Source: Kwoniella bestiolae CBS 10118 (taxonomy: Eukaryota; Basidiomycota; Tremellomycetes; Tremellales; Cryptococcaceae). From it: a stretch of 64,000 nt of DNA. The notes under the pieces are model-generated. The model saw nothing but the letters and a program-made list of their open reading frames with translations, was not told where the DNA came from and ran no database searches. Positions 23,601 through 34,273 of the stretch are shown here, piece by piece. Every line of letters begins with the position of its first letter. The first letter of the stretch is position 1. The position numbers and the translations under genes were made by a program. The stretch spans positions 6,032,001 to 6,096,000 of the forward strand of contig NC_089241.1 of the NCBI RefSeq assembly GCF_000512585.2, given 5' to 3'.

Positions 23601-24599
23601 CCCATGGTGAATGTCCAGACTCTCATGTTCTGGGGTGCTACTATACATACCAAACGCAGTCAGAGGTTTACTCCTCTGTGTAACCATACTGTACCGGATC
23701 CTTAGTCCAGGGCAGAAGGGAAGAGTGACGATAAGGCACCATCCGGAATTTCCGAGACGAGATGCGAGGTGCGAGTATCCGGCACTAGCCACTAGATGTA
23801 GATCTTACGTTTGGGGTTCAGTGTATGTCGCTCAACATGAGGTGTACACTACCTTGTCCGTCCACTTCAGTACAGTAGTAGTGACCCAAGGGCGATGAAC
23901 CCTGCAGCATTAGAGGTCTAGATCATGGTGGTTTAGGGAATGCGGGATGGTAACATGGCCCAGTACAGTACAGTGTTGTGCTGTAATCCTTCACAGATTC
24001 CTCGTGGAAGGGGACTAACCTTCGGCGAACAAAGTTTTCCTTGTAACATACAGAAGTATCCGACCAAGGTACAGCAAGTTATAAATGAGATCATGGTTAT
24101 AAGATGTTTTCGGTGACATGCCAACACGGAGATACAAAACCCAAAATCAAAGTAGATCTCCGAAAAGTTACGTTTGTTGCCGCACATGAACATGTTCTCA
24201 CTCGTGGTCTAGATTGGCGGGGTGGATCACGCTACTGCATGCTGTATGCGAAAAGCCACGGCGCACAAGGTCCGGAGTGGAGTGCCATACTTTAAATGGA
24301 TGATTAAGGTCCTATCTCCGCCTCTTGAGGGGAAAAGGCACAGAACATACTTTTTGTACGAAATGTTTCCTGGCTGTGGCGTGGTGATTTAGCGGGATAC
24401 AGTGATCAATGACAGTGTGAGTGGTACAAGAGAATGAAATCGGTTGTGGTTCAGCGATGGGGTGGAAATGATATAGGACATGAGGATTATTGACACTACC
24501 CATAGGCACGGTACTGGTGTGCTTAGAGTCATGCATGGACGATACGATAACAACTAGTTTCTCCTCTTCGAAAGTCTAGTATCGATTGAGGTGATCTGC
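20634..24599. other. 4 kb gene desert upstream of the C2H2 gene
   Basis: No coding region I can support. Its right part (about 22.4-24.6 kb) has no sustained frame and no intron-exon pattern. Its left part (20.64-21.85 kb) is C/T-rich on the minus strand and may be promoter and 5' leader of the C2H2 gene. A GATGA/GATTGAT-rich low-complexity stretch lies at about 21600-21722 and a run of Gs at about 21735-21751. Palindromic CAGTACAGTA elements lie near 23868 and 23955. It may contain non-coding RNA or decayed mobile DNA; nothing decisive seen. Confidence 0.4.
21600..21722. repeat. GATGA/GATTGAT low-complexity tract
   Basis: Degenerate repeats of GATGG, GATGAT and GATTGAT on the plus strand (ATCATC-rich on the minus strand). 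Probably part of the leader or promoter of the minus-strand C2H2 gene. Confidence 0.6.
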
Positions 24600-25306
24600 T
24601 CAGCTGTCATACACATAATCATTCCAACACAAATCGGCATCCTCTCCGGTTAATGTGTGTCCTGAAGCTTCCTCTGTGCTGAGAAATTGGGTGTTCAGAT
24701 CGACCGGATCTGTATTTGACTCGACTCCAGATCCCGAAAAGGTTTCATTCACCCCAGTTGGAAGATCGACTTGGTGTTGTGCTGTGGTTGCATTTCCACC
24801 TGACATGTCGACATTTCCGGCCGATCTGCGCCATTCCCAACGAGAGTAAGCACCACCACTTTCCCAGTACTCGCGATTTTGCGATGACGGTGTCTGGAAA
24901 AGTAACACAGGATCGACCTGATTTGCTGCGTGAATACCACCCAACGAAGAGTTGGTCTGCGACTGATTTTCTCGCGCCTGCAGGGCGATTCCGCTTTCTT
25001 CCTCGTGCCTACCGTCATTGGTAGATCTTTCAGCTGCATGTGGTGCATCCACCCGACCGATGGGTCGTGGCCCACGCTTTTTGGCCTTTCGGGTGTAGGT
25101 ACATTTCGAAGACCTGTCTTTACAGCTCTTGCAAGCCCTGAGAAGCCGTGAGCAACGTACGGAATAACCGTGTACTGTACTTACGAGTTCTTGGGCTTAT
25201 TACACCTGGTATGATTGTCGTGACATGCATCGCAAGCCTGCCTTTTGAGGGAGGTTCCAGCTCTTCTCGAAGCCCTTGAGTCTTGATTAATGGTCACTTG
25301 GTACAT
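24600..25306 (-). CDS. Short Zn2Cys6 protein (2 exons, 219 aa)
   Basis: Exon 1 is 25185-25306 and exon 2 is 24600-25137; the 660 coding nt close in frame. The N-terminus has KRQACDACHDNHTRCN, then after the intron ACKSCKDRSSKCTYTRK and AKKRGPRP. This gives C-x2-C-x6-C-x7-C-x2-C-x6-C, a complete fungal Zn(II)2Cys6 cluster followed by the usual basic arm. The 47-nt intron is phase 2 and sits exactly between the two half-clusters. The remaining 150 residues are polar with no recognisable regulatory domain, so the protein is far shorter than classic Zn2Cys6 activators. The C-terminus TLTGEDADLCWNDYVYDS is acidic/aromatic and resembles the TxEDxxxFW motif of the neighbouring broken gene. Likely a nuclear DNA-binding protein; target unknown. 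Confidence 0.82.
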
Positions 25307-25329
25307 TGTGGCCACTGTACTGTAGGTCT

Positions 25330-25771
25330 CAGCCTCAGAGCAAGTTCGTACAAGTTGGAAAAGCTATTTCAAGAGATATGGTAGTGCTCGGTCACGGGGG
25401 AGTTATGGTCGGGGCGAAAAAAGAGGACTATATTGAAACGCTGTGGTCGGAATGGTTCAAGGATGTGAAATACTGTATCGGTAAGTCATCGGAGTAAAGA
25501 AAAGGTTCTTGAAAAAGTGGTGACTTATCCGTTTTTGCTTAGCTAAAAGGTACTGCATGACTGCAACATGTAACGATTCGAGCTATCATTGATAGCGGGG
25601 TATATTCCAGACGCCGAAGTGTTTCAACTTGGGAAGTATAAAGGACCGATATCTGTCCGATTTGAAGAGCTCCTGCTCCTGCTCAGACGCATCATCCCTG
25701 CTGAAAACCCGTTATTTGAACTGAAGATGTGCGTTATGCCTCATCTCTTAACTGGTCGAAATGTCATATAG
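25330..25771 (+). pseudogene. Possible relic or 3' fragment of an unknown plus-strand gene
   Basis: Two plus-strand stretches look coding. One (about 25330-25480) includes FVQVGKAISRDMVVLGHGGV and EDYIETLWSEWFKDVKYCI and ends at a GTAAGT. The other (about 25596-25771) includes GYIPDAEVFQLGKYKGPISV and RFEELLLLLRRIIPAENPLF. Joining the first to the second (acceptor GATAG near 25595) keeps the frame. No start region exists upstream, because the Zn2Cys6 gene occupies it on the other strand, so this is probably a truncated remnant. Family not recognised. Confidence 0.35.
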
Positions 25772-25883
25772 CAAGGGTAATGGTTCGCAGTTATGCCCAC
25801 CAGCTTAACGCTTCAGCACATATCCTCATCCGATTGGCATAACATGCATGACCACTCGGTCCTGTGAATGAGTGTAAATGACT

Positions 25884-26784
25884 TCATGAAGGGCGTTGCG
25901 CCAATGCTACCGGGGTCCAAACAGCCTTGTGAATCACCCAGAACTGACGCTCGTCCTCCTCCGTGTAAAATCCCGACTTCGATTAATCCCACTTGGTGAG
26001 CTCACTATAAAACACCCCTCCGTAAGCTGACTAGATACTTTGAGCCTGTCCCGATGGTGAGGTTCGGTCATGTCTGCTAATAGGTCATTTTGAGGGCCGG
26101 CGGTGATCGGTGAAATTATCAGCACTCCGAAAGATGTCTTCATGGATCTCCCAAAACTGTGCTTCGTCCTCCGCGGTCCACATCCCAGTACCACAGCGGG
26201 AAACCCCATTCCAAACCCCCAAGCCGTCACGAGGGAGGGAAGAAAGGCAGACATGAGCACGCAGTTGAATTTGGAGCCAACACAAGGCATTAGCCTGTTG
26301 GTCGGTGTTCACCCTGGCCGGCGGGTAAACATTCCCTTCGCAGACGGATGTTCCTTTACACATAGTGGTCTGAGAGGGACTGACATCAGCGTATCTTGCA
26401 TTATAGTCCTCGAATGATGCAAGATCATACTCCTGTAACTTCTTTTGGCCATCAATCACAGGATTGTGACTCTTTGCCAAAAGGGTCTCGATGGGGTTGA
26501 GAGTCGCAGAGGACTTCCCCTTCGGGCCTTCGAGTCGGACAGATTGCCACAAATGCTTTGGCGCCTAGGTATATTCGGACGACTTCTCGGCGCAAGTTTT
26601 ACAAATACTGATGAGAGTGGATAAGCTTAACAAAACACGAGGCTTCAGTGACTCAACGCTGGTTCGTGTCCCTCTCGCACTTTACATGGGCCACTCGACA
26701 TGATACGCAAGCTAGCACAGTTCTTCGGCGTCGCGGTACGTAGGGCTTGTTATCTTTGCTACTCGGGGCTGTATCTCTCTCCAT
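25884..26784 (-). pseudogene. Broken short Zn2Cys6 gene with duplicated C-terminal motif
   Basis: A good start at 26784 (MERDTAPSSKDNKPYVPRRR, with a TTTTATAAC about 25 nt upstream) leads to VLACVSCRVAHVKCERD, a proper half-cluster. The second half reads ICKTCAEKSSEYT followed by an in-frame TAG: the last Cys is Tyr (TAT for TGT) and the basic arm is cut. The only donor nearby (GTTGAG) is also out of phase with it. Beyond the stop the same frame stays open for about 155 codons (ATLNPIETLLAKSHNPVIDG, EYDLASFEDYNARYADVSPS) to MWTAEDEAQFWEIHEDIF and a stop at 26085. A second, diverged copy of that end (FYTEEDERQFWVIHKAVW, then RPS and a stop at 25884) lies just downstream. Probably a recent pseudogene of the neighbouring family. 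Confidence 0.65.
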
Positions 26785-27298
26785 CGCAAGGCTGAAATTA
26801 TGGTGTTATAAAAGCGGACAAATGTTGAATGTTAGTGAGATCCATTAAGGCTTGGGCATGAATCAAACCACGGGGGAAGCTGGTCTGTCTTCTTCTATCG
26901 AATCGAGAATATCCTCTGGTTCTTCATCCTCCCGAAAAGCAGCGGAGCATCGACTGTCGATCCTCATTATGCGGGTACCGCCAAGCCATGAGTCATAGCT
27001 CTTCCAGATCCCCAAATAGATAACATCTTCCAATCTATATTCTGCGTAACCGCCCGGAACATGTACCCTTGTCTTCTTGTGACATGATGATCCTTTGCTA
27101 ATCCTGTCAATTGGTGATTGATGACGTGCCACCAATCAACGACTCCCGACTTGCGCCACTTGTGTTTCACCTCGGCTCGGCTCATTCACGTCGACACGCT
27201 CACTCGACCATTTCGCCAAAATTCACTCTCCTCTCCCCTTCATCACCTCCTTTTAGATGCATCAATACTACTACCACAAGGAGGAAACGAAAGCAGAG
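26785..27298. promoter_or_regulatory. Intergenic between broken Zn2Cys6 gene and SPP; contains an orphan open stretch
   Basis: The minus-strand frame 26863-27135 encodes a protein-like segment (VPGGYAEYRLEDVIYLGIWK, then REDEEPEDILDSIEEDRPAS) without a usable ATG or recognised partner exons. It could be a relic. The C-rich plus strand at 27200-27260 is probably the SPP leader. Confidence 0.35.
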
Positions 27299-29037
27299 AT
27301 GCCTCAAGATGCCGAGCTGATAGGCTCATACCTCTCATTGGGTCTACAAGCATTGATACCTATCGCTTTGGGGTCATTCAAATCGCTCAAAGTAAGTGAA
27401 CGAACATCCTTTCCTCCTGTAAATTGCTGATCAGATTGTTGCCAGACACCCGAAGAGACAATACGTAAACGGAAGGTATCGCGTCAAGGAAAAGCCCAAT
27501 TGCTAGATGGCGAAGAAGATGATGAGGAGGAAGAGGTGATTGAGGAGACTTTGACATGGGCGGATTCACTGTTGTTCCCTGTCTTTGGGTCGGTAGCTCT
27601 ATTGGGGTTGTTTCTGATCATCAAGTACGTGGGGAAGGAATGGATAAATACTATATTGGGTTTCTATTGTGAGTGAGCAAATCATGGACTCGCATCTCCT
27701 CTTCTGGGCTGAGATTTGAATGACTGTGAGATCGATGCTGACGAAGTATATTAATGGCTAGTCACCGGTGCTGGGATGTTTGCTATGCACTCTGTAAGTG
27801 ATGTCGTTCATTGCACAAACTGCAACCGGTACTCATACTTTCATGATGGTGTAGACATTCTCTTCAATCGCTATATGGCTACTGCGCGCTTTGGGTCGAA
27901 AGCCTACTACATATCATATCAGGATCTCAGCAGGTATCCGACGTGGGTCTGACAAATTACTACTCCTGTTGAGCCTCTTCATCACATCTGAGATACATAT
28001 GCTAACTTCTACCTGATACTCATAGAGGTGTTCCACCTTCCAACAACACTCCCATCCATGATCCTCATCCCCATCTCCATCGCTCTACCTCTCCTGTACA
28101 TCCCCCTCGGCCGACCATACATCTTATCCAACGTCCTCGCCCTGAGTCTGTCAACAGCGACATTAGCTTTACTCAAGCTAGACTCGTTCCTCGCTGCCTT
28201 CGTATTGTTAGGTGTATTATTGATATACGATATCTTCTGGGTAAGTCCGTCGTTTTAATCTCGACCCCTTCTTACTTCTGTTTCGCCGCTCATGTTTGCG
28301 TCATTTAGGTATTTGCAACACCAGTAATGGTAACAGTCGCCAAAAACATCGACGCCCCCATAAAAATCCTCTCTCCCAAAACTTCTCCCCTAGGCCATCC
28401 CAAGGAATTCGCAATGCTCGGTCTAGGAGATATAGTCATCCCAGGATTAGTCATCGCTCTCTGTCTGCGATTCGACTTACACCGATATGCTAGATCCCAC
28501 CCAGACTTGGAAGTGACAACTAGGAGTCGGTTCTCGAAACCGTATTTCTGGACTGGGATGGTCAGTTATGTGCTTGGACTGGGAACTACGATGGTGGTTA
28601 TGCATACGTTTAGGGCTGCTCAGCCGGCTCTGCTATACCTTTCTCCTGCTTGTAGTGAGTCGGTGTCTTCCTCGCTCGAGTGGTTGATTGCCGGAATGTG
28701 GGAGTCTGTGCTAATTGTCTTTCATATAGCCCTTGGACCGGTACTCCTCGCTGTTGCCAGAGGAGAACTGAAAGATCTCTGGGCATGGTCTGACACCCCT
28801 ACCGAAGAAGACGATAAGAAGGTATTAGACGAGACTATAGAAGCCGCTTCGGAAGTAGCTATGAAAGCCAGAGCAGAAGTAAAAGCTACCGAGGCTGACG
28901 CTGAGACTGCAGCAAAGGAAGGTGAACTTGAGAGTAATGGGACCGCATTAATAGAAGACGATAGTTGGATGACAGGCGGGGTAGTCACGCCCGAAGAGGG
29001 GAAAGCGAGGAAACGAAAAGGAGGCAAGAAGAAGTAA
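27299..29037 (+). CDS. Signal peptide peptidase (intramembrane aspartyl protease), spliced
   Basis: A presenilin-fold protease of the ER membrane that cleaves leftover signal peptides and some tail-anchored proteins. It starts MPQDAELIGSYLSLGLQALI, with the first membrane segment at once, then an acidic loop (GEEDDEEEEVIEE). The membrane segments include SLLFPVFGSVALLGLFLIIK, the YDIFWVFATPVMVTVA helix (catalytic Asp in YD), and MLGLGDIVIPGLVIAL (catalytic Asp in GLGD). HTFRAAQPALLYLSPAC supplies the QPALLYL form of the PAL motif. All three family signatures are intact. The cytosolic tail is long, charged and ends in GGKKK, reminiscent of but not identical to the KKxx ER-retrieval tail of animal SPP. 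Six or more short introns (the last around 28653-28729). Start chosen as the first ATG with a coherent first exon. Confidence 0.94.
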
Positions 29038-29195
29038 ATCAGATCAAGCTACATGTTCACCTCACTGTTGGTAACGAAGGATGTCATAGACTCTTCTAGC
29101 ATAAAACAAATGAATGCATGGTATAAATCCTATATATGCATGATTGACTATGTACAAAAGCATGACGAAATCGTGAAACCTGAACCAAGCCAAAA

Positions 29196-31978
29196 TTATT
29201 GACGTAAACTTCGTCGGTATTTGATGAAAGCTACCAGATTTTCATAAACTTCTTCACCTTGTGTTCTGAGCTGTCTAGATTTTCGCTTATCGATCTTCTT
29301 GATCTATACCATACCATGAGCTATATCAGTGATTGAGGAGATAGAGGACTTACTTCACTTCTGACCTTCGCTACTATTCCGCTCAATTGCTCCAGGAATC
29401 CGCATTGTACGAAAACAGGATTATCGTATGATCTAGTTTCGTCCGCATACATATCGATAATGGCGTTCAAGGAGGCGATGAGCACCTCGGTAGAGAGGGT
29501 AGAGGTCGTAGGAAGCTGTATCAGCCATGAGCCGATCACCTGCAGAAAGTGAACAATCGTGAGCTATCCAGACCGTGGGGATTGATGGTATCAGGAATCT
29601 AGATCTCACCTTGTTCTCCTCAACGGAAACATTTTGTCTCGAAGCTAGTGCAGAAAGAGCCTCAATCACTCGGACTTTCGCTACATCTGCTTTTAGTACG
29701 CTGATCGAATCTATCAGTGTTTGAACATGATTGTTTTGCACATCCTAGTTATGAAGCATTCGTCATCAGCTTTCTGTTAGTGTCTTGTCGAGCTAGGTCC
29801 TGCTCACCAGCTGTGCAGGAGCCACTTTTACTGTTCCCCAAACACAACCCAAGGCCATTTCTAACACGTCCACCCGCATTTCCTGACCTTTCATCTTCAA
29901 GGCATCTGGTTCAGAACCAATAGTACCAACGAGCCCGAACATGCTAGACCATATCTGTTGGACCGGCACGGACGCAGCAAGCTGAGAGACACCGTCAGAT
30001 CTAGTGGGTAGAGAAGCGGCAGTCGTTAACAAAAGGTTGTTCAGAGCCTCTAGTGCACGAAGGTGAAGTACAGAAAGGACAGAAGTGGTCGGAGGGTGGG
30101 GTGAAGGTTGGTTGTTTGCTGGAGGGAAGGAGTGGGGGGTGAGGTTGGAGAGAGCTGTAAGTCGAGTGGGCAATTGTAATGTCGAAAGAAGATGAGACAG
30201 AGTGGCGCCAGGGTTGACAGTTGGAGTGTGAACTTCTTCTTCGATGGCGAATGATGGATCTCTGCCCATTTCAATCAAGTCTTCATCCGCAAACATTTCC
30301 TCCATATCTTCGTCTTCATCTAAAGAGTCAGAACCATGTCAGCGTGGAACGTGTACTATATGTATCAACGCGGCTCACCTTCCTCCTGGGCGATTGCTTC
30401 GGCAGTGTTGATCATGGGTTCTTCCTCTTCTTCCTCAAGTCCAGCACATATGCTAGTCAAAACCTCCAGACCGATAATTACCGTGGTGAGGTTCCTCTCA
30501 ATCCGTTCTAACGATACTTCTGCGGGTGATTGATGATCTGTCTTCAGGTCTTTTCCAAGATTTACTGTCCCCTCTTTAGGCTAAAAATGAAAAGATCAGT
30601 TTCTCCTCTGTTTCTCATCAGAAACAACTTGGACTCACCAACTGCTGCACGAGCCCCTGTACTCTATTGACGACATTCATCAAATTCACATCCAACAGTC
30701 CGTTCACTAAGGGTAGTATGGTACCACTTGTCAAGCCTGCAACGTTGACTCGTTCATCCGTCCTTGATCCGACCAAGACGCAATTCCGTATAACGCCTGT
30801 TGTAGGTGGTGTCAGCTTGCGCAGCAGAAGTAAAAGGATCCCAAAGAATCACATACCAGAAATAAGGATCCTTCTCAACAGAGCTCTTCCATCCGGTAAG
30901 TCATCTTGAGCATCACCATTAGCCTGCTTATCTTTTCCCTTCCCTTTTCGAGCCTTAGCATTCTGGCTGCTCTCCACAGGGACATGATCTTGTTCAATGA
31001 CACTGATGATAGTTTCTAAAGCATTGGGGTAATTTACGACAGCTTTTCGGAATGGGGGATTATCTTGAGTGAGTGAATAAAGTGCTTGTGCTGAAACAAC
31101 CAGAACAACACGTTTGGTTAGCCTGAGCGCGTTACATGAAGCAGGGGCGAAGAGACTCACAAGCAGCAAGAGTAACCCCAAGACTCAACGATTCTCTACC
31201 AGCCAAGACCTTGATCAATAACCCTTCGCACCCTAATGCATTGACACTTTGTAATGTCTTAGGGTTCGCTTCCGCCAGACTCCATATCAATGAAATGACG
31301 TTTTCGGCCAACGAAAGAAGATGTTTTCGGTTTTGGAATTGCTCGTCTGTGAGTTTCTGACCTTGGGAAGAGGATGAGAGGGAGTCGATAGTATTTGCTA
31401 TCTATTATGTACACATATCAGATAGATAGCAAAGCGTTGAAAGAGATTTAATGCTCACCTTGCCTATCAAGACGGTAAGATGAGACATGATACCCTTGTT
31501 GGCCATTTCACCGCACAGCTCGTGTCCACCATCAATAGCAAGATTCCTGACACCAGATATTAGTACAGAGTTATATCGTTTCTCACGAAGATTCCCCATC
31601 TTACCTCAAGGCTCCCGAAGCTTCTACAAGCACCTCATCAACACTATCCGACAATCTCTCAATAAGCTCTCCTACAACATTTCTACTCTGGAACAATCGT
31701 CTCGTAGCAGCATCGTTCTGTATCAAGGTGCATATAGCTGCACATGCCCATGTCCTATCAGCATGATCTGGTGATTTGAGCTATTTCCATGGATCAGCTC
31801 CGAGAACACCAGTCCGATTGAAGGATCCACTCACTTTGTTGAGGATAGGTAACATCTGCTTCTCCTTTGCTGGATCAGCTTTCCCTTCTGCCTTCCCACT
31901 ACCCAAGTGAGCATCGGGAACCCTCAATGGGTTATGTCTCCTCCCTTGGGTCTTCTTCTTGTACTGTGCTTTACCCAT
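29196..31978 (-). CDS. SYO1: Symportin-1 family ARM/HEAT protein (Syo1/HEATR3)
   Basis: Syo1 escorts Rpl5 and Rpl11 into the nucleus together for 5S RNP assembly. The N-terminus MGKAQYKKKTQGRRHNPLRV is basic like an NLS. ARM/HEAT repeats follow, seen for example in ADRTWACAAICTLIQND, RLSDSVDEVLVEASGALR and NLAIDGGHELCGEMANKGIM. An acidic loop (DEEDMEEMFADEDLIEMG) lies mid-protein, as in known Syo1, where it binds Rpl11. The last exon encodes KKIDKRKSRQLRTQGEEVYE and ends FIKYRRSLRQ, the usual HEATR3/Syo1 C-terminus. Multiple introns. It starts 298 nt from CMS1 on the opposite strand, so the two ribosome-assembly genes share a bidirectional promoter. Identification rests on the N- and C-terminal signatures plus repeats. 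Confidence 0.88.
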
Positions 31979-32276
31979 CTTGTTGGATACGCCTTGGGTT
32001 TTCTAGGTTGAATGATATGGAGAGGTGAAAAATCAAAATCATGAATCTGAAATTTAAACTTTTATACGTCAGGTCCATGCCGGGTACTGCTAGCAGGTAT
32101 GTTATATGGTGCAAAGCGTTCGTGGGAAAGTGGAGGAGATAACACCAAACACGTGGTGGTTTGTTGATTTTTCTAGTTTTTGAAGATGATTCTCAACGTT
32201 TGTGAGCACATCTAAGCCAAATCGACATGACATGAGTTCTGTTGCCTGATATACTGGTTCTCTCATAATCTTTATA
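31979..32276. promoter_or_regulatory. Bidirectional promoter SYO1/CMS1
   Basis: Only 298 nt separate the two ATGs. It contains A/T-rich segments (AAATTTAAACTTTTATACG near 32050) and a CACGTGG at about 32150, an E-box-like palindrome. Both genes act in ribosome biogenesis, so shared regulation is plausible. Confidence 0.6.
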
Positions 32277-33491
32277 ATGGTACAGACAACATCAAAGGAT
32301 CACGTGAAAACAGGCGGGGATGACTTGGACGACGGCCTAGAGCTCGATCCCGATTTCCTAGCTGGATCTGACGAGGAAGGTGGTTCAGATCTTGGACATG
32401 ACGATGAGGCCTCCGAGAATGGGGATGGAGAGTTACCGCCATTAGAAGGCGAAGAGGATGAGATAGTCAGGAGTCCAATAGCGGAAGGAAAAAAACGGAT
32501 GATAGATGAGGTAGAAGCGGAAGAGGATGACGAGGAAGCTAAAAAAGCTGATAAGAAGAAGAGAAAGAAGGAGAAAGAGAAGGAACGTAAGGCAAAGGTG
32601 AGCTGGCAAGAAGCTTGATTTTTTTCGAGGACCTATAGCTAATACGCTTGAATGTGATCAGAAAAGACAAACTCAATCTGGTATACCTGCCGATAAACCC
32701 CTAACTCACTTATCGCCCTCCGAATTATCCTCGATCTTACTGAATTCGATACGCGAATCATACCCCTCTGCAAGTTCGGTAGAATTGGATGATATAATAA
32801 TACCTGAATCGAATCTCCTCTCTCCCCCTGACTACACTCCTCCAAGCGCAGAGTCGGATCCGTTCGAACCTCTCCAACAGCGGATTGAGAGTTTGTTGAA
32901 ACCCCTGGATAAGAAGAAGTTGGTCGCGGGTCAACCTCAGATCATCATACTTGCTTTATCGGGGCTGAGGTGCGCGAATGTAGTAAGAGGTGTTAGGGAT
33001 GTGAAGGGTAATGGAGAAGTTGCGAAGGTGGGTGAACATGCTGTCATAATGACTATGCCATGAATGACTGACAGTCAAATCATATTTAGCTATTTGCAAA
33101 ACACTTCAAACTTGCCGACCAGATCAAATACCTCCAAAACAAGAAAGTATCGATTGCTGTCGGAACACCAGCAAGAGTGGGAAAGCTTCTGACAAAAGGT
33201 TAGTCGCTGATACAATTGTCGCACAGACAATCAAGCTGACATCCTTAAATCTGTTCAGGCGCCATCAAGATCACCTCGGATACAGTATTACTCCTTGACG
33301 CAGGTCATCAGGATAGCAGTGAGTGTGATCTCAGTATCATCATCACAAGGTCAGTAGCTAAAACATGTGTTACAGAAACAAGGACGATACTGAATCTCCC
33401 AGAGGTCCGAGACGAACTTTGGAAATCTGTTTTCGCTGGAAAATCAAGAGAAACATTACTCGGCGGAGGAGTGCGCATCGGAGCGTTCTAA
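32277..33491 (+). CDS. CMS1: Cms1-like small-subunit processome protein (spliced)
   Basis: Cms1 is a nucleolar protein of the 90S/SSU processome with a degenerate DEAD-box-like fold. Exon 1 encodes an acidic/Lys-rich N-terminus (LELDPDFLAGSDEEGGSDLG, then KKADKKKRKKEKEKERKAK). Later exons contain QPQIIILALSGLRCANVVRG, LFAKHFKLADQIKYLQNKKV and SIAVGTPARVGKLLTKG, then ITSDTVLLLDAGHQDSKTRT and ILNLPEVRDELW. The GTPxR and LLLDxGHxDxK motifs are characteristic. It ends LLGGGVRIGAF at the TAA at 33489-33491. Four introns. Divergent from SYO1. Confidence 0.88.
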
Positions 33492-33709
33492 TCAACATCG
33501 GTATCACGACTGTTGGAGACTTCTGAACAAGACCGACGACAGGGTCAACTGAGCAGCATATGTGATTAGTCATCTTGCTCAACGCCTCACATACTATAGT
33601 CATGCATAATACGAAACATCAAATACCACATCTCAAAAGACATACATTTCCACCGTCGCAGGTTTGTTCCCCTGGTCAGGTTGCGATGACCTGATCAGCT
33701 TATCTGAGA

Positions 33710-34273
33710 TCAACAGAAACCGTAACCACGGGACGGATCATCTTTGTAAGGATCACCGTACTTTTTAGAATTGTTTTGCACTGCTCTGGAAGACTCAAGG
33801 CTGCTATGTTCACTGGTTCCAGGTGGGGATGATCGGCGATCTGCTTGCTGAGATGTACTGACTTGTTCATAGAATTTGGCATCAGCCTTGAACACGTCAG
33901 GATCAGAGGGGGAGTACTGCGCATTCATAGCTTTGTATCCTTCCACGAGTGTCATTTCTGCTGATTTGTTCTTCAAAGGCATTGAAGGTTGGGCACGTTG
34001 GGCTGCTTCGCGGTCACTTCTTTGACGCATAAGGGTCGTAATTCCCTTGTAAGGGTCCTTGAGACATGATGAGCCTGTTCTCCGGCATGGCTCGCAACTT
34101 CTGTGTGTGTGCAGACCATCAGAATTCATAGATCAAGAAAATTTCAATGGGTGTACAGGTATCGGAGTAGCTTCGGCGACTCAAACTTACAGGTTATTTC
34201 CCTTAACGCATGTTTGCCCAGACTCCAAACACGATATACAGTACGTTCGGGCCTTTCTCGTCTTCAGTACCAT
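33710..34273 (-). CDS. Short Zn2Cys6-like protein (2 exons, 157 aa)
   Basis: Exon 1 (34191-34273) encodes MVLKTRKARTYCISCLESGQ and TCVKGNN. Exon 2 (33710-34100) begins SCEPCRRTGSSCLKDPYKG. The joined cluster is C-x2-C-x6-C-x7-C-x2-C-x6-C with a phase-2 intron between halves, and the 474 nt close in frame. Basic residues are fewer than in a typical Zn2Cys6 DNA-binding domain. The rest is polar (MTLVEGYKAMNAQYSPSDPD and KKYGDPYKDDPSRGYGFC at the C-terminus) with no known domain. The upstream ATG at about 34295 is out of frame. A TATATAAAG lies at 34452-34460, and a likely non-coding first exon with a GTAAGT donor (about 34368) and TTCATAG acceptor precedes the ATG. Probably a member of the local mini Zn2Cys6 family. 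Confidence 0.78.
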
